A stretch of 64,000 nt of DNA, taken from Hetaerina americana. Taxonomy: Eukaryota; Arthropoda; Insecta; Odonata; Calopterygidae. Positions within the stretch are counted from its first letter, which is position 1. The number at the start of each line of letters is the position of its first letter. The notes below the pieces were generated by a model. The model had not been told where the DNA came from, ran no database searches, and was given only the letters and a program-made list of their open reading frames with translations. The DNA lies in assembly GCA_022747635.1 (NCBI GenBank), contig JAKTNV010000005.1, forward strand, positions 88,436,969-88,500,968, written 5' to 3'. The translations under genes and the position numbers were made by a program. Shown here one piece after another: positions 12,137 through 23,814 of the stretch.

Positions 12137-15131
12137 CTAATATGATCTCCACGTGGTCTTAATCATATCGGACGCCTTCTCTGCTATCATGAGGACGGGT
12201 GCATAGAGATGTGCCGCGACTATGGTGGGGATGATAGAGGCGTCCACCACCCTGAGTCTTTTGATTCCGTGAACTCGCAAGGAATCGTCGACCACTGCCA
12301 TTTTGTCTCCGACCGGTCCCATTTTCGCAGTTCCGCACTGGTGATGCAGCGGAAATGTCAACCGGCGCACACCGCAACGCCAGTATTTGTCGGAGCCGAA
12401 CGCGTGTTGGCTACATCCCGGTATGGGACGGTCGTATATCTTGGACCCTAGCTTCTTCATGGTATGGGTGCTTCCCAGCTTCTTGGCATGCTTCACCGAG
12501 GCCACTAACACATCCAGGTCCCTCGGGTCGTCGAAATAATTCGCTATCATTAGCGGCCAAGCTTTGGGATCTGCGTTTCGTAGCAGGATTCTTCCCCTGG
12601 AACGCGGTCTCAGGACTACTGGTAGAATCGTCCACGCGTCGCGACCGTGGATTGGTCGAAAGTATTCGTTGTAGAAATCTTTCGAGATTCCCACTCCTCT
12701 TCGAGTGGCCAATCCGTTGTCCGATGCCAAGCTTGAGGATGCTATCAGAAGCTCCACGTCAGCTAGGCTGCAGTCGGAGATGTTAGTAGTTATGTACGCA
12801 ATATTCTCAACGCCGCCCGGAACCGTTAATGGTCCGGTGTGGTGGTTCCAATACGACGAGATGGCCTCCAGGTTAATGGTTCTGTCCTGGAGCAGCGTGT
12901 AGGGGCGATCGATAAGGTGGATCAACCCGGAGAAGCTCAAATGGTCCATTAGGTTGTCTCCCACCCCCGGTGCGTCCATGATCACCGCTATTCCCTTCTC
13001 TTTCAAATGATATTGCGGCCCTATTCCAGACAGCATGAGGATCTGCGGTGAGTTCAGGGCCCCGGCCGAAAGAATTACTTCTTTACTGGCCCTGACGTGA
13101 TAGCGTTTGCCGTCTCTGAGGAATTCCACGCCGGTTGCCTCTTTCGTCTTGGGATCTATGTTTATCTTCGTCACGTGACTATGCTTAGCGACGTGGAGAT
13201 TGGACCTGCCTCTGATCGGTCTCAGGAAACCCTTCGAAGAGCTGACTCTCGATCCGTTCCTCGTGGTGACTTGTAAGTAGCTCATCCCGTCCATGTAGGC
13301 TCCATTGTAGTCGGGGTTGTATTTTATTCCGATCTCCTCCGCGGCTTTCACGTAGGCATCCGCGAGCGGAGTCCTGTATGGAATGTTTTCCACGTCCATG
13401 TAGCCTCCAGAGGAATGGAACGGGGACTGCTTGCCGTTTCTGTTCCTCGAGATGCCCGAGATGTGAGCGTTTTCGGACTTCTTGAAGTACTTCAGCACGT
13501 CGCGGAAGCCCCAGCCACGGTTACCCTGCTCCTCCCAGCGGTCGTAGTCATCGGGGTGCCCGCGGGTGTAGATCATGTAGTTGATGGCACTGCTGCCGCC
13601 GAGGACTTTCCCTCGGGGCCAGTTGCACCGGCCGTCCTCGTTGGCGCCGCACATGCCCCTCTGGTATTCGGTTCGGAAACCCCAGTTGATATGCGAGAGT
13701 TGGAAGTAGCTCACGAAGATGGGGATGTCGGCGAGGAAGAGCTCATCGCCACCGGACTCGAGGAGAAGGACCTGGGGAAGATTTAGTTGGGCATGACCTT
13801 TCTCAAAAATACGTGTTCGTTTGGTATTATCGTTATCTCCGTGATGGGTTGTACTTTTACGATTGAAAGTCTCTCAGACATGAGTGCATGGTTCATTGAA
13901 CCTGTTTTAAGCATCATGTTAACAGAGGGTTTACAAGTGGTCGTAGGAATTCATGTTTTGTCAAGAATACTTGATAATATTTTACTCTGTATTATTCCGT
14001 GAATCACATCAACTCTTTGGCCAAAAGAATTGGTGGCTAAATCAAGTATGGTCAATGTTAATTAATGATAAAATGTGCTGTGAAAATGTAAAAATTGAAA
14101 TTGTTGACATTTAAAAATAAAATGTTGATTGAAGGAATGTGTTATAATATATTCAACAGTTTCAGGCGAGATGTAGTGGAAGTTCGTCATTCTGAGAAAC
14201 AAATTTGCACTTTTCCACAGATTTATTTGTAACTTACACAGCGTTTCAGTTCAACGAACCGTCTTCAGATACAAGACTCTTGAGTCTTGTGCCTGAAGAT
14301 GATGGTTCGATGAACTGAAAAGCTGTGTAAGTTACAAATAAATCAGTGGAAAAGTGCAAATTTGCTTCTCAGAATTCGTTCTAGTTTATTTCAATATTTA
14401 CTTAAAAAATTAGGGGCATGGATTAAATCAGGATGGGCCCGTCGTGTGCTTTCGTAATAATACCCAAGTTCTCTTTTTTTAGAGAAAAAAATGAAGCATT
14501 ATTATATCTAGTGCAGCAACCTTAAGGCTTAATCGCCTCCCATGTTATACGAATAACTAGCATCATTAATTCACATAATTTGGTATTATCTTATATGCTG
14601 CGTATTTGATTGCCATTTTTCTCACTTTTAAAACACTCTGCTTTGCTTCCACAATAGGTCGATCGCCAAAGGATTTATTTTTGGCTGATCTGAATGCCAA
14701 AACGGGTCTTGTGGTGTTTCACTCAAATTTTAAACTTGTTTTCGCATGTATGTCAAATAAGATAAAAATATAGTTGATTCAGGATTTGAAAAAAATAATT
14801 TCAGTGGTTTACAGGTGGAATTATATTTGATTATCGATAATAAAATCAATAAATAGTAATAAAGACTGGTAATTACCTGCCAACCGGGAATTTCCGTTAG
14901 CCTGTTGGCTAGGACGCAGCCGGCTGTACCGCCACCGACGATAATGAAATCGTATTCCTCTCTGAACTTCTTGGTGTCATATGGGATTCCTTCCGCGTAC
15001 CTCGGGTGTGGGAAATAATAGTTGATTCCCTTTTCCAACATTCGCGGAATAAATGCTTCTCCGGGCGCGTTGAGAAACAGAAGCAACACGGTAAGGATAA
15101 TATATCCAGCGATGCCATATCTTGACGCCAT
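12137..15131 (-). CDS. GMC oxidoreductase (glucose dehydrogenase [FAD, quinone]-like), paralogue 1, two coding exons
   Basis: The coding sequence is join(12137-13771, 14877-15131) on the minus strand and gives 629 residues, normal for insect GMC enzymes. Exon 1 encodes 85 residues: a hydrophobic signal peptide (about 7-27), then the FAD-binding strand with the loop GGGTAG at 66-71. It ends after Gln85 at a GTAATT donor. Exon 2 starts after a CAG acceptor in the same phase with VLLLESGGDE, whose Glu should bind the FAD ribose. GMC signature 1 (CNWPRGKVLGGSS, about 134-146) and signature 2 (GALNSPQILMLSGIGP) are intact. The C-terminal catalytic region has HQCGTAKMG with His562, and His606 lies 44 residues later. 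I chose the ATG at 15131 because it lies two bases inside an exon that begins behind a splice acceptor; an upstream in-frame GTG is intronic. The family oxidises alcohols or sugars with FAD, usually outside the cell; the substrate here is unknown. No frame breaks are visible. Confidence 0.95.
13772..14876 (-). other. phase-0 intron of GMC paralogue 1
   Basis: This intron has a GT donor at 14876-14875 and an AG acceptor at 13773-13772, the latter preceded by a short pyrimidine-rich tract. It splits the Rossmann fold between the GxGxxG strand and the strand carrying the FAD-ribose Glu. It contains a near-perfect 187-bp palindrome (14189-14375). Removing it restores an uninterrupted GMC alignment with paralogue 2. 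Confidence 0.93.
14189..14375. repeat. foldback/MITE-like palindrome inside the GMC intron
   Basis: The left half (from 14189) and right half (to 14375) are reverse complements with few mismatches and meet near 14282-14286. The centre carries the head-to-head words CTTCAGATACAAGACTC and TTGAGTCTTGTGCCTGAAG. The unit has no coding capacity, and its size and symmetry fit a foldback MITE. I could not define a clear target duplication. Confidence 0.75.
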
Positions 15132-15165
15132 CCTGTTCACAAAAAAAAACGAGAAAGGGAAAGGT
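15132..15165 (-). other. splice acceptor upstream of the paralogue 1 start codon
   Basis: Read on the minus strand, a pyrimidine-rich run with nine consecutive T ends in GTGAACAG, two bases before the ATG. This is a textbook 3' splice site, so the gene probably has at least one non-coding 5' exon farther right. I could not locate that exon or its promoter. Confidence 0.7.
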
Positions 15166-16454
15166 TGTTATGTCAGGCATAATATAGATACGATAGGTTA
15201 ATGGGCTAATGTTCAATGCGTGGAAATAGGGCGAAGCCAGTTTTTCGATGCCATCATGATATCGGCTGGGTGTGTTATTGCCAGCGGAATAACGAGTCGG
15301 GAACTTTAAAATGTTGACCTCTCTGCGTATAGTTGATACGATTGTTTTCACGAGGCTCATTGTAAATAATGAAAACTTGGTAACTGTTTTACTCGTCGAA
15401 ATTCTGAAAATGAATGGAATTCGGATATTTTTTAAATAAATGTGAGCGGCAACGTTTGAACTAGTCGGACATACTACCGCTCATGTCGTCCGCATGGTGT
15501 GCTAATATTTCATTATGCTCGTCAGTACTGGGGCTTGGAGGTTACGCTTCATGGCTCGGTCGCATCATCATCATTTCATGCAATTTGTGGGCGGCACTGA
15601 GAGGGTCCAGGGGGATGAAGGTTGTCCTCCAGCTGATCGGATGTTTCCGTTGATTCGACTCATGAAATGAGCGAAAGGTGATTGTGCGTTAAGGGACGCA
15701 AGTGCGTGTGAGAGCAGGCGTGCTAAGAAGAGGCTTCCGTGAGTTTACGCGGTGCGTAGTGCTTACTTCCAAGCATAAATATGATATGAGCCATTTAATC
15801 GCTTTTTAAACCCAGATTCCGGTTTGATCTCTGTTGTTATTTACCCGAGCCTATCATCACTTTTCAGACCATCCAGTGCTCTCCATGTAGTCCTTCCCTC
15901 TTCTACTCCTTTATATGCTTCCGCCTTCCTCACTTTGTCTGTCCAATTTATATTCCATATTCTGCTGATGAATTAATCTTTCATTCATTTATTAACGAAT
16001 GAAAGAAGCCCTTAACTCTTTAAGTGTGAGGGTTGAGGAGCTGAAATATTCCGGAATTCTGATGTGTGAAGAGAAATGTGATACAATTACAAATAATAAT
16101 TTCTTTAATACAATATTGTCTCAGTAAAATTTCGTCGCTTGTGTTTACGGAGCCATGAGAGAGAGTGAGTTCCGAGAGAATGATTTTCTCTCGGAAAATC
16201 ACGGATGAGGAAAGGGAGCCGGGTACTTCCTTGTAGAAGGAAGTATAAAGAGTTGAAGTTAATAAACTGAGACAAGAAACAAACGAGGAGATAAGAAGCG
16301 TGATGGAAGACGCAGTGGTGAAATTAGCGCCCTGCACATGAAGGTGAATATCAAGTGCAAGTGAGAAGAGAAACTCCCAAGCTAATAATCAAAGATAGCT
16401 AAGGAAAATAATTAATCGGACTACTAAAGAATCAAGAGAGATGGAGGATACGCT
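15166..16454. other. upstream region of GMC paralogue 1
   Basis: It presumably contains the 5'UTR intron and perhaps the first exon. A CpG-containing stretch at about 15530-15760 is the likeliest promoter area. No TATA box or donor can be assigned with confidence. Confidence 0.35.
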
Positions 16455-16645
16455 TCATATCGCTCGAACTTCTTCCATCCGTAGATATACTGCTGCCCAG
16501 GAACAGGAAGGATTCATTCCACTTGCTTTAGTATGTAGCTCCTCTCGCGTTTCTGCAACTGCGGCGATGTGATCTGCGAACTGGAGTATGTTTATCTCTT
16601 CGCCATTCACATTGACTCCTTTGATACCCAATTCTTGTGCTTATT
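16455..16645 (-). mobile_element. LINE reverse transcriptase catalytic fragment, antisense
   Basis: The minus strand reads GVNVNGEEINILQFADHIAA and then VAETREEL, the region around a reverse transcriptase FADD box. The second Asp codon is changed to His (FADH). It is a short isolated fragment with decayed flanks. Confidence 0.65.
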
Positions 16646-16859
16646 ATAAATATTCTTTTTTTATGGTTCCGGTTCATTTGCAGCCAGTAGGATTGAGAAA
16701 TGAATCTTAAATAATTGTGGAGGAGAGAAAATTCATTGAATTAAATTAGTTGTCATTATGTACATATATTTCTCAATAATTTGTCTGCCGACGTTTGGGG
16801 AAGTCGAGGATGCGCACTCTTGTCAGATATGTTTTTAAGCGGGAGTATACGAGGGTGTG

Positions 16860-17095
16860 GTTCGCTCGTCCTTGAATGGGCTTCGCAGTACATTGCACTG
16901 GAGGGTCCGAATTCAAATCCGGTCCACTCTTGAGTAACCTCAGCTTCACTCGAGCTCTGCGATCTTCCAAGGAAACCGACTAGATGGCTGGCATAGGGTA
17001 AGGAATCGGTCCATCCAACCTGATACGTAAATTTAACTCGCCATTGGGAATAGTATTAGGTGAGCTCTACTCTCATTTATTAAACTAAACTAAGC
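16860..17095 (+). mobile_element. probable ancient tRNA-derived SINE copy
   Basis: A B-box-like GAATTCAAATCC is followed by body words resembling the SINE consensus, such as AATTTAACTCGCC and GTATTAGGTGAGCTCTAC. The 3' tail is not recognisable. The divergence is high, so the call is tentative. Confidence 0.45.
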
Positions 17096-18124
17096 ATATT
17101 TTTTATCTGCATCCTCATCGATTTAGTCTGTCCTTTAAGAAATATTTTCAAGAGACTCGTCAGCAAGTATTAAAATCATCATTTAATCGTCGTAGGTGGA
17201 AACTTCTTCGGAGGATTTTCGTTGTTAACTGGATGGTAATATTCTGAGGGGAAGGCTCTTCTATTTTGTATAGCGTTATGGATTCACTTGAATTCGTACT
17301 TTTTTTACTGTTACCTAACGAAACTACTGCTTTTCCCGTTTTGAATCCAATTTATTACCGTTATTGTTTGAGGAAATAGTTATTATCGCTGAGGAAAATG
17401 GAGACTTTAACGGGAGAATGAAAATGCTGTGGCTATTGACCCTAGCATCCTTTAGGCTGACTGCAGGCGACGTGACGCATGCTGTCACCAACTCTGGTGT
17501 CACGGTGGCTAATGAAGTGACGCGTATTGAATCAAAACCTCTAGCTGGTCGAACAGCTGTCGCATCGCCCGCTTGCATTAATTCCATACGCCCACATTTT
17601 TTCTGCCTCAGTTGTACATATATATGTTTTTGTTCCACCGACTTGATTGTCTAGCCGTACTTGATTTCTAAAAACCTGTTTGGTTGGCGGCAAATCTGGT
17701 TCCCCCGAGCCGCGGCGAAGAGTCAATGCAGAGCAAGGTCGTACTTTTGAAAGAATTAAGTCCTCTTGTGGATGTTGCTTCTGTAACCACTTTATGCAGT
17801 TTTGTTAGGTTGGTTTGGAGCGTGTTTTTAACCCTTCGATTAGGTTCGCAGTCGTGTAGACAAAATATTGAACTTAGTTAGCTGCTCGGAAGAAACATTT
17901 TTTAAAAACGCTGTCAGACATTGAACGTTCGGTCTATGGACCACATCTTTAGAAATATTACTGTGTTCATGCGAGCTCGTTCATTTGTGAACTTCTATTT
18001 TCTTACGTTTTCTTCTGCATCTTAGTCTACGCTTTTGGCCTTCAGCCGTCGGCAGGTTATTTATGATTAACGTAATTCATGGTTAATTTGTGCTAATACT
18101 CGTAGTGTGTGTGTGTACATATGC
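17096..18124. other. no recognised gene
   Basis: There are short overlapping frames around 17324-17880 only, with no motif. Confidence 0.5.
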
Positions 18125-18460
18125 ATTTACTTAATACCCCGCAAGCTGTTGCAAGGGCGTGTGGCGGGGGGTGTTAAGTCACCACTCGTAAAAGAGAAAA
18201 AACCACATGCAAAATCAACACATCCATGCAAACCTATTCCCACAGTGGCGGTAGCACTAATGCAACTACCCTTTCAACTTACACGCATGCAAATATGTAT
18301 GCTATCAACTGACAAGTCATTGCATCTTAAGATGGTGTAAAAAATTATCCAATAACGTGCAAGAAGGGTCCCTCCACAGAGGGAGACGAGCAAGCAATAC
18401 TATAAAGAGCACGATATTATTAAATGGCATTCTAATGCGGTTATGCGGGAAGGGTTTTGA
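18125..18460 (-). mobile_element. CR1-like LINE 3' end, subfamily A, antisense
   Basis: The plus strand carries the terminal signature TAATACCCCGCAAGC, then GGGCGTGTGGCGGGG, then a GTTAAGTCACCA word, which in sense copies marks the 3' terminus. Decayed 3'UTR sequence follows. No coding part remains. Confidence 0.65.
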
Positions 18461-18464
18461 CAAC

Positions 18465-18532
18465 AAATCACACGTGTGTGTGTTTGTTTGTGTGTAGGTG
18501 TATGTGTGTGTGTATATATATATATATACCTG

Positions 18533-18582
<50 letters not shown>

Positions 18583-18671
18583 AAATATTATATACAATTT
18601 ATATATATATATATAAATTATATAGAACAATATTATATACAATATATATATATATATATATTTCCATGTTT

Positions 18672-18712
<41 letters not shown>
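18465..18712. repeat. compound GT/TA microsatellite
   Basis: A (GT)n tract passes into several long (TA)n tracts separated by short unique words, which resemble each other (AATATTATATACAATTTATA-like). The overlapping Tyr/Ile-rich open frames are artefacts of the repeat. Confidence 0.95.
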
Positions 18713-20364
18713 AATATAAATTGGTATTTACGCGATGTTTCAAGTAAACTTAGATATCCTGTCCCTTTTTAAAATTCTCTAAAAATTTTTCGCCTTGTCT
18801 ACCTGTCTGTGAGTTTACTCAAAGAGGCTCCCATCATCCAGAATACCCGTCACTCTTTTCTTTCTTCTTCTTTTCGTAGCAATTTCTTTTATAATTCTAG
18901 TGGAATTTCCTGTGCAAAATTCATGTTTATTATTTAACGCTCTCTCCGATTGTTTTCCAATAGCAAACGTTTTGAGCTTTTCCCCCTCAGATAAGATGAC
19001 AAGGTCCCTTTGCCATGAGGGTGGACTATTCATTTTGGAATCATTGGCCAGATTGGGGTGAATGCCCTTCACCCGTTAGAAAAGCGGTTCTGGTCACCCT
19101 CCAAATCGACTTCTTTGGTGATTTTGTTTTAAAGATGTTTAAGAGGCTCGAGATATTTTTTATTTAATGTCTAACACGTTCGCACAGCTAATCTAGTCTC
19201 TTGGTTCGTAATAAATAAAAGTTCCTCTTCCCCCTAACCTGTTCCTAGAATGAAAAAACCTCGTCCTTCGCTTGGGACGCGCACCCCTTCTCATCTCTCG
19301 AATGTTGGTACGTGTGCCTTAGCTGTGGGGTTTTTCCATAGTCTAACCTACGTTATTGTTAACCTTTATTGGTCCATTCAGTTTCATATATAAGCATTTT
19401 TATGCTAAGTACTATTGCTTTTATTTACATTTTCGAAGGTATCCGTTTCTGCTACCTTTGACGTTTGAATATTTGTAGAAGTTACCTACCATTTTCAGCG
19501 TTACTTTGGTCTATACTGACATCTTAAAATGGCTTCCTGTTTGCCTCCGTCTTCAGGTAAGCATTCGCTACATTAGCTCTAATACCTTATATTTCTCGTA
19601 TATTTTTCTGATAATGATAATACGATCTCACTGGTGATTTCTCTTGATGATTAATATTTAAATTTTCTGGTCCCCTGGTTATGTGTTAGACGAATAACAT
19701 AGTTAACCGTAAATAGAAAAACTAACGACTGAATTTAGTTTTTGGTTATCATTGCACAAGGAAAGTAAAAATTTTTTAAGCAACTTTCAATTTAATTGGG
19801 AATGTAGGCACACAGGACGATAATTGCACATTCGGTTCTAACCAAGAGTCATAAAAATTAATGACTAATCTTATTTATTTTTACATTGGTTAAATCTCAG
19901 GCATTTCCTTGAGTGGTGTCTCCACTGGAGCGTGAAGCTATAATTGTGCGAGACAATTCCCAGTACGAATAACCAAAACTATCTGAATGAGCATCGACAG
20001 CAGGAACCGGTTTTGCAGTTGTTACTGCCGGAGGGCCTGAGGCGTCGGACATTCATTTTATTTCCAGCAATAATTTTTTCCTTCTTCAGCCGAAACAATT
20101 CCTATAGACTTCATCAATCATGTTGAGGGATCAGGCGTATGGAGTTCCAGTTTTAAGCGGCCGTTCCAAAACTTCTGTGAAATTGAAAGTCGTGAATCGG
20201 TTATGAGAGAATTTTCGCATTGGCCTCTTAAATCGCAAATGTTGCCGATTCGGCTGTTACTTCATTGGAATAACTAGCGTAGAATTATATAACTTTGTAA
20301 ATAGGTCTTGGAAAATGTTTGTAATTAACCAAGCGAATTCAATTATTTAGGGTCATTGTATGTA
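18713..20364. other. no recognised gene
   Basis: AT-rich sequence with no domain-bearing frame and no recognised repeat. Confidence 0.5.
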
Positions 20365-20590
20365 CATCTGTGTAATACCCCGCAAGCCGCAGCAGGGGTT
20401 TGTGGTGGGGGATGTTAGGTCACCAGCCATGCATGTACAAACACAAACATTACACTTCTGCCCAAATAACAGTTCGATCATGCGCTGGAACTTTGTTATT
20501 CACGTAAAAGAAGGCATTTACATGCACTCAGAACATTCACTAACAAATATATTATAATCATGCAGGGACAATGTTGAAAAGATTGGTATA
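20365..20590 (-). mobile_element. CR1-like LINE 3' end, subfamily A, antisense
   Basis: The terminal hairpin signature (AATACCCCGCAAGCCGCAG, then GTGGTGGGGGATGTTAGGTC) is followed by 3'UTR sequence resembling the copy at 34105. It abuts the 3' end of an RTE-like element at about 20600. Confidence 0.7.
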
Positions 20591-20599
20591 CCAAATCAG

Positions 20600-22916
20600 A
20601 TAGAGCATGCTGGATATCCTGTACATCAAGTCCCTCTTCATCTCTGAGCTGCCGAACATTCACCCCTCAATTTTAGCTCTTAACATCCCACTGTCAATCA
20701 ATACGTACTTCATCTATTTTACTATCTCCTTAGGATTTAACCCAACAAACCCCTCTCCCCGCCCACCATACCTAGTACTTCCTCATTTGTTTTCTTTTCG
20801 GTCCATTTCACCTTCTCCATTCTTCTCCATACCCACATTTCAAAAGCCTCCAATCTACTTCTATCATACTGCTTCAGTGACCACGTTTCATCGCCGTCTA
20901 CGTATTAATCCATATACACTATTCCTATCACCTTTTAGTAGTTCCGCAGGAATGTTGTCTACCCCCACGGCCTTATTTGATTTTATTTCTCTTAATGCCC
21001 TTTCTATCTCATCGTCGAATATGCCTGGACCTAAGCTATGTTCCTCTACGCGATGCTCCTTTTCTATGTCTATCCTTGTTGGCCTGAGTTCTTTACCATG
21101 CAGTTCATCTATGTATCCCTTCCATCTCTCTTGGATCTTTTCTGTGTCAACTATTATCTTACCCGACTCATATCTAACTGTTAGTACAGATTTTCCCTTC
21201 TTACTTTCCGATAGTGATTTAACCTTGCTGTATAGCGCACCAATTTCACCCTTCTTCTGCAAACTTTCCATTTCCTTGCACTGCGTTTTCCACCATGCTC
21301 CTTTTGCTTTGTTTGTTGCCCGTCTCAATTTATCCCCCCCCCCATTGACTCTTTGTACTTCATTTTGCCTAACTCTGTGTTTACATTCTTCCATTTTATT
21401 CTCTCATCCATCTTTTTAATCATCTCATCCGTGATCCATGGTTTCCTTTTCCCGTTAGACGAAAATGCGAATTCTTGCGGCTTTCGATATCCCTTTCCTG
21501 ATACATTCCCATTTTTCTGCGATAGTACTCAGCTTTTTACCGGCCTCCATGATTTTTTCTACAGTCTGTTGGTACTCCATCCTTTTAAATCCATTTAATG
21601 CTTCTACATTCCATTTTCTAACCCGCCGCCCTTGCCTTATCCTTTTGAAACGGACGCTACATTTCATGAAATCTAAATTGTCGTCAGAGTCCGCATCCGC
21701 TCCCGGGAAGCTGTGCGAATTTATTACACTGTTTCTAAACCTGTACCTAACCAGAATATAATCTCTACGGATACCTTTTTGAGTCACCTGGCATTTTCCA
21801 TGTATACCTGCATCTTTTGTGGTGTCTAAACCAAGTGTTGGTGATGACTAACCCCCGTCTCCTGCAGAACTCAACTGCTTTCTCCCCGCGGTCATTCCTC
21901 GTGCCTAAACCGCAGTCCCCGACCTCATCACCATCTCTTCCTTCGCCTACCGTTGCATTCCAATCCCCCATCACTATCAAATGTTTCCCTGCAGGAACAC
22001 ACGCGATTATGTCCTCTAGCTGATCGTATATCCTATCGACCTCTTCTTCCTTGTGGTTGCTCGGTGGCATGTATACCTGAATAATAACCAAGTTCGTCGG
22101 TTCTGCTTTTATTTCTACTAGTAATAATCTATCCGTTACCTGCTCTACGTTGACTAAGCTTCTTCCTACCTCTTCATTTAATACTATGGTAACCCCTCGC
22201 TGGCTCTCGTCCCCGCCGCTGTATATTTTTCTATACTGGTCACTCCAGTAATCTCCGCTATCCTTCCATCTCACCTCGCATAAACCTAAAATATCTAAAT
22301 TTCCCCTTCCGATTTCTCGTTTAACATTCTCCAATTTCCCTGTCCTCATCATTGTCCAAACATTCCACGTTCCTATTCTAACTAATTTGTTCTTCTTCGT
22401 CTTGTGTCCTGCTGGGACCATTTTATCTCAATTTCGCCCAAATAAAGACCTCTATCTATCTGTCTGCTGCTGCCGGTTTTCCTTGCAAGGGTTTCGTGGG
22501 ATGACGACCGCGTAAGCCTTGCCTCCCCGGTGCCGGGCACGACACACGGCCGATTGGGCCGAGCCCCGTAGTTGCCAGGACTCACATTCTCTCTATTCAT
22601 CATTTAAATCTTGGGAATGATAATCATTTGGAATCATATTAATTGGGTGGTATCCCGTTGCCTTCCTCAATGGTGTTTTTAACGTGGCACCATCACTTAC
22701 TGGCCGCCCCACTGGGGTCGGACGCCATTGCAGCCGCCTCACTGAGGAACAGACGCTGCGTGGACTACATTTCGTCTGGCTCCTAACCTTCGACCTATCT
22801 GGCATGGGTGACCCTACCTGGAGCAATCATTATTACTCCCACCAGCACAGCTCTGGTGGTCATTGGAACGCACAAACCCTTCCAACACGGCAAGGTTTTA
22901 GTGCATGGGAGGGATT

Positions 22917-22917
<1 letters not shown>
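20600..22917 (-). mobile_element. RTE/BovB-like LINE with intact endonuclease but deleted reverse transcriptase core
   Basis: In element order (right to left): a 5'UTR (22917-22424), then an open frame 22421-21765 encoding an APE-type endonuclease (VRIGTWNVWTMMRTGKLENV, then GDWNATVG, ITNTWFRHHKRCRYTWKMPG). Next is a frame-shifted linker ending near 20920 in the first reverse transcriptase motif (KAVGVDNIPAELLK). The copy then jumps directly to the C-terminal tail (20900-20600), so the catalytic palm is absent. It gives the most complete view of this family here. The 270-residue plus-strand open frame at 20607-21419 is its shadow. Confidence 0.88.
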
Positions 22918-22962
<45 letters not shown>

Positions 22963-22985
22963 CATGAATATACGTATATACAATA
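22918..22985. repeat. AT microsatellite at the 5' end of the RTE copy
   Basis: (TA)n with a few T-rich interruptions lies immediately beyond the element's 5'UTR. Confidence 0.9.
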
Positions 22986-22989
22986 CAAA

Positions 22990-23345
22990 TAAATATTATC
23001 TCCTTCGCGCCCTTTGGCATATATATTATGATCTCTAATGGTATGATGAAAAATGTCTTTTTAAATGTATCTGTTCTACTATATATCTCCTTAATTTAAC
23101 GTACTTGATCTGATCTACCATAGCAAGTCGGGGCCTGTAATATGTTGTTAAACTTCCTCGGGTAAGTGACCTGCCTCAAATTTACACAATAAATTGTACC
23201 TGTATTTGAACTCTTGGCTTGCATCCTAATTCTTCCAATACTGTCGTGACACTGCTGTGTTGTGAATGATGACTTTTCTCAAACCTAGTTACTCTATGTT
23301 GCAATCGTGATTAGTGTATAGAAATCATATGCACTGTAATTTCCG
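22990..23345 (-). mobile_element. CR1-like LINE fragment, antisense
   Basis: Words such as GATCTCTAATGGTATGATGA, TAGCAAGTCGGGGCCTGTAA and TACTGTCGTGACACTGCTGT match, in order, the antisense copies at 34105-34975 and 47136-48260. It is non-coding here. Confidence 0.7.
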
Positions 23346-23814
23346 AAGCACGCTGTGTCACGAAACGGCGTGTCGTGGTGCGGGCAATTGTCTCACCTGT
23401 GTCTCGTTCGTCACAGTGCTCAAATTTTCCGAGGCCAACCAAGTGATTGCATTTGGAAATAGTTTTTTTTTACTGCTTTGCTCTCATTGGTGATTGACCC
23501 AGCGCCTGTCTCGAGGTCAAATCGAGTCCCGTTTGCCTCCTCAGTCTTCCCTACCAAGGACTCACTCGTTCGGAGAACCGGGATGAAACTCAACGCGAAA
23601 ACCTTGATTAAACAGTCTTAAATGATAGAATAACGTGAGTTGGTCAAACGCAAAACAATATTGCATGGTGTTAGTTTTCTAATATGAACTAACATTAAAT
23701 TTAAGTACAACAGTTTCAAATTAAGAAAAAAGCATTTGAAGGCAGATGGCAGCGATGAACACTCGTGGTTCCTCGGAGAAAGGGGCAATGAAACACAAGA
23801 TTTATATCTACATT
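23346..23814. other. no recognised gene
   Basis: This spacer between two antisense LINE fragments has no clear features. Confidence 0.5.

Noticed and set aside
12159..13786. Open frames overlapping the first GMC gene in other frames
   Set aside because: They are shadows of the GC-richer coding exon; only the minus-strand GMC frame aligns with a known family.
18400..18747. Tyr/Ile repeat open frames on both strands
   Set aside because: They are translations of the TA microsatellite.
20607..21419. 270-codon open frame on the plus strand
   Set aside because: It is the antisense of the RTE-like element; its Ser/Phe/Pro-rich composition is the usual shadow of a Lys/Glu-rich frame.
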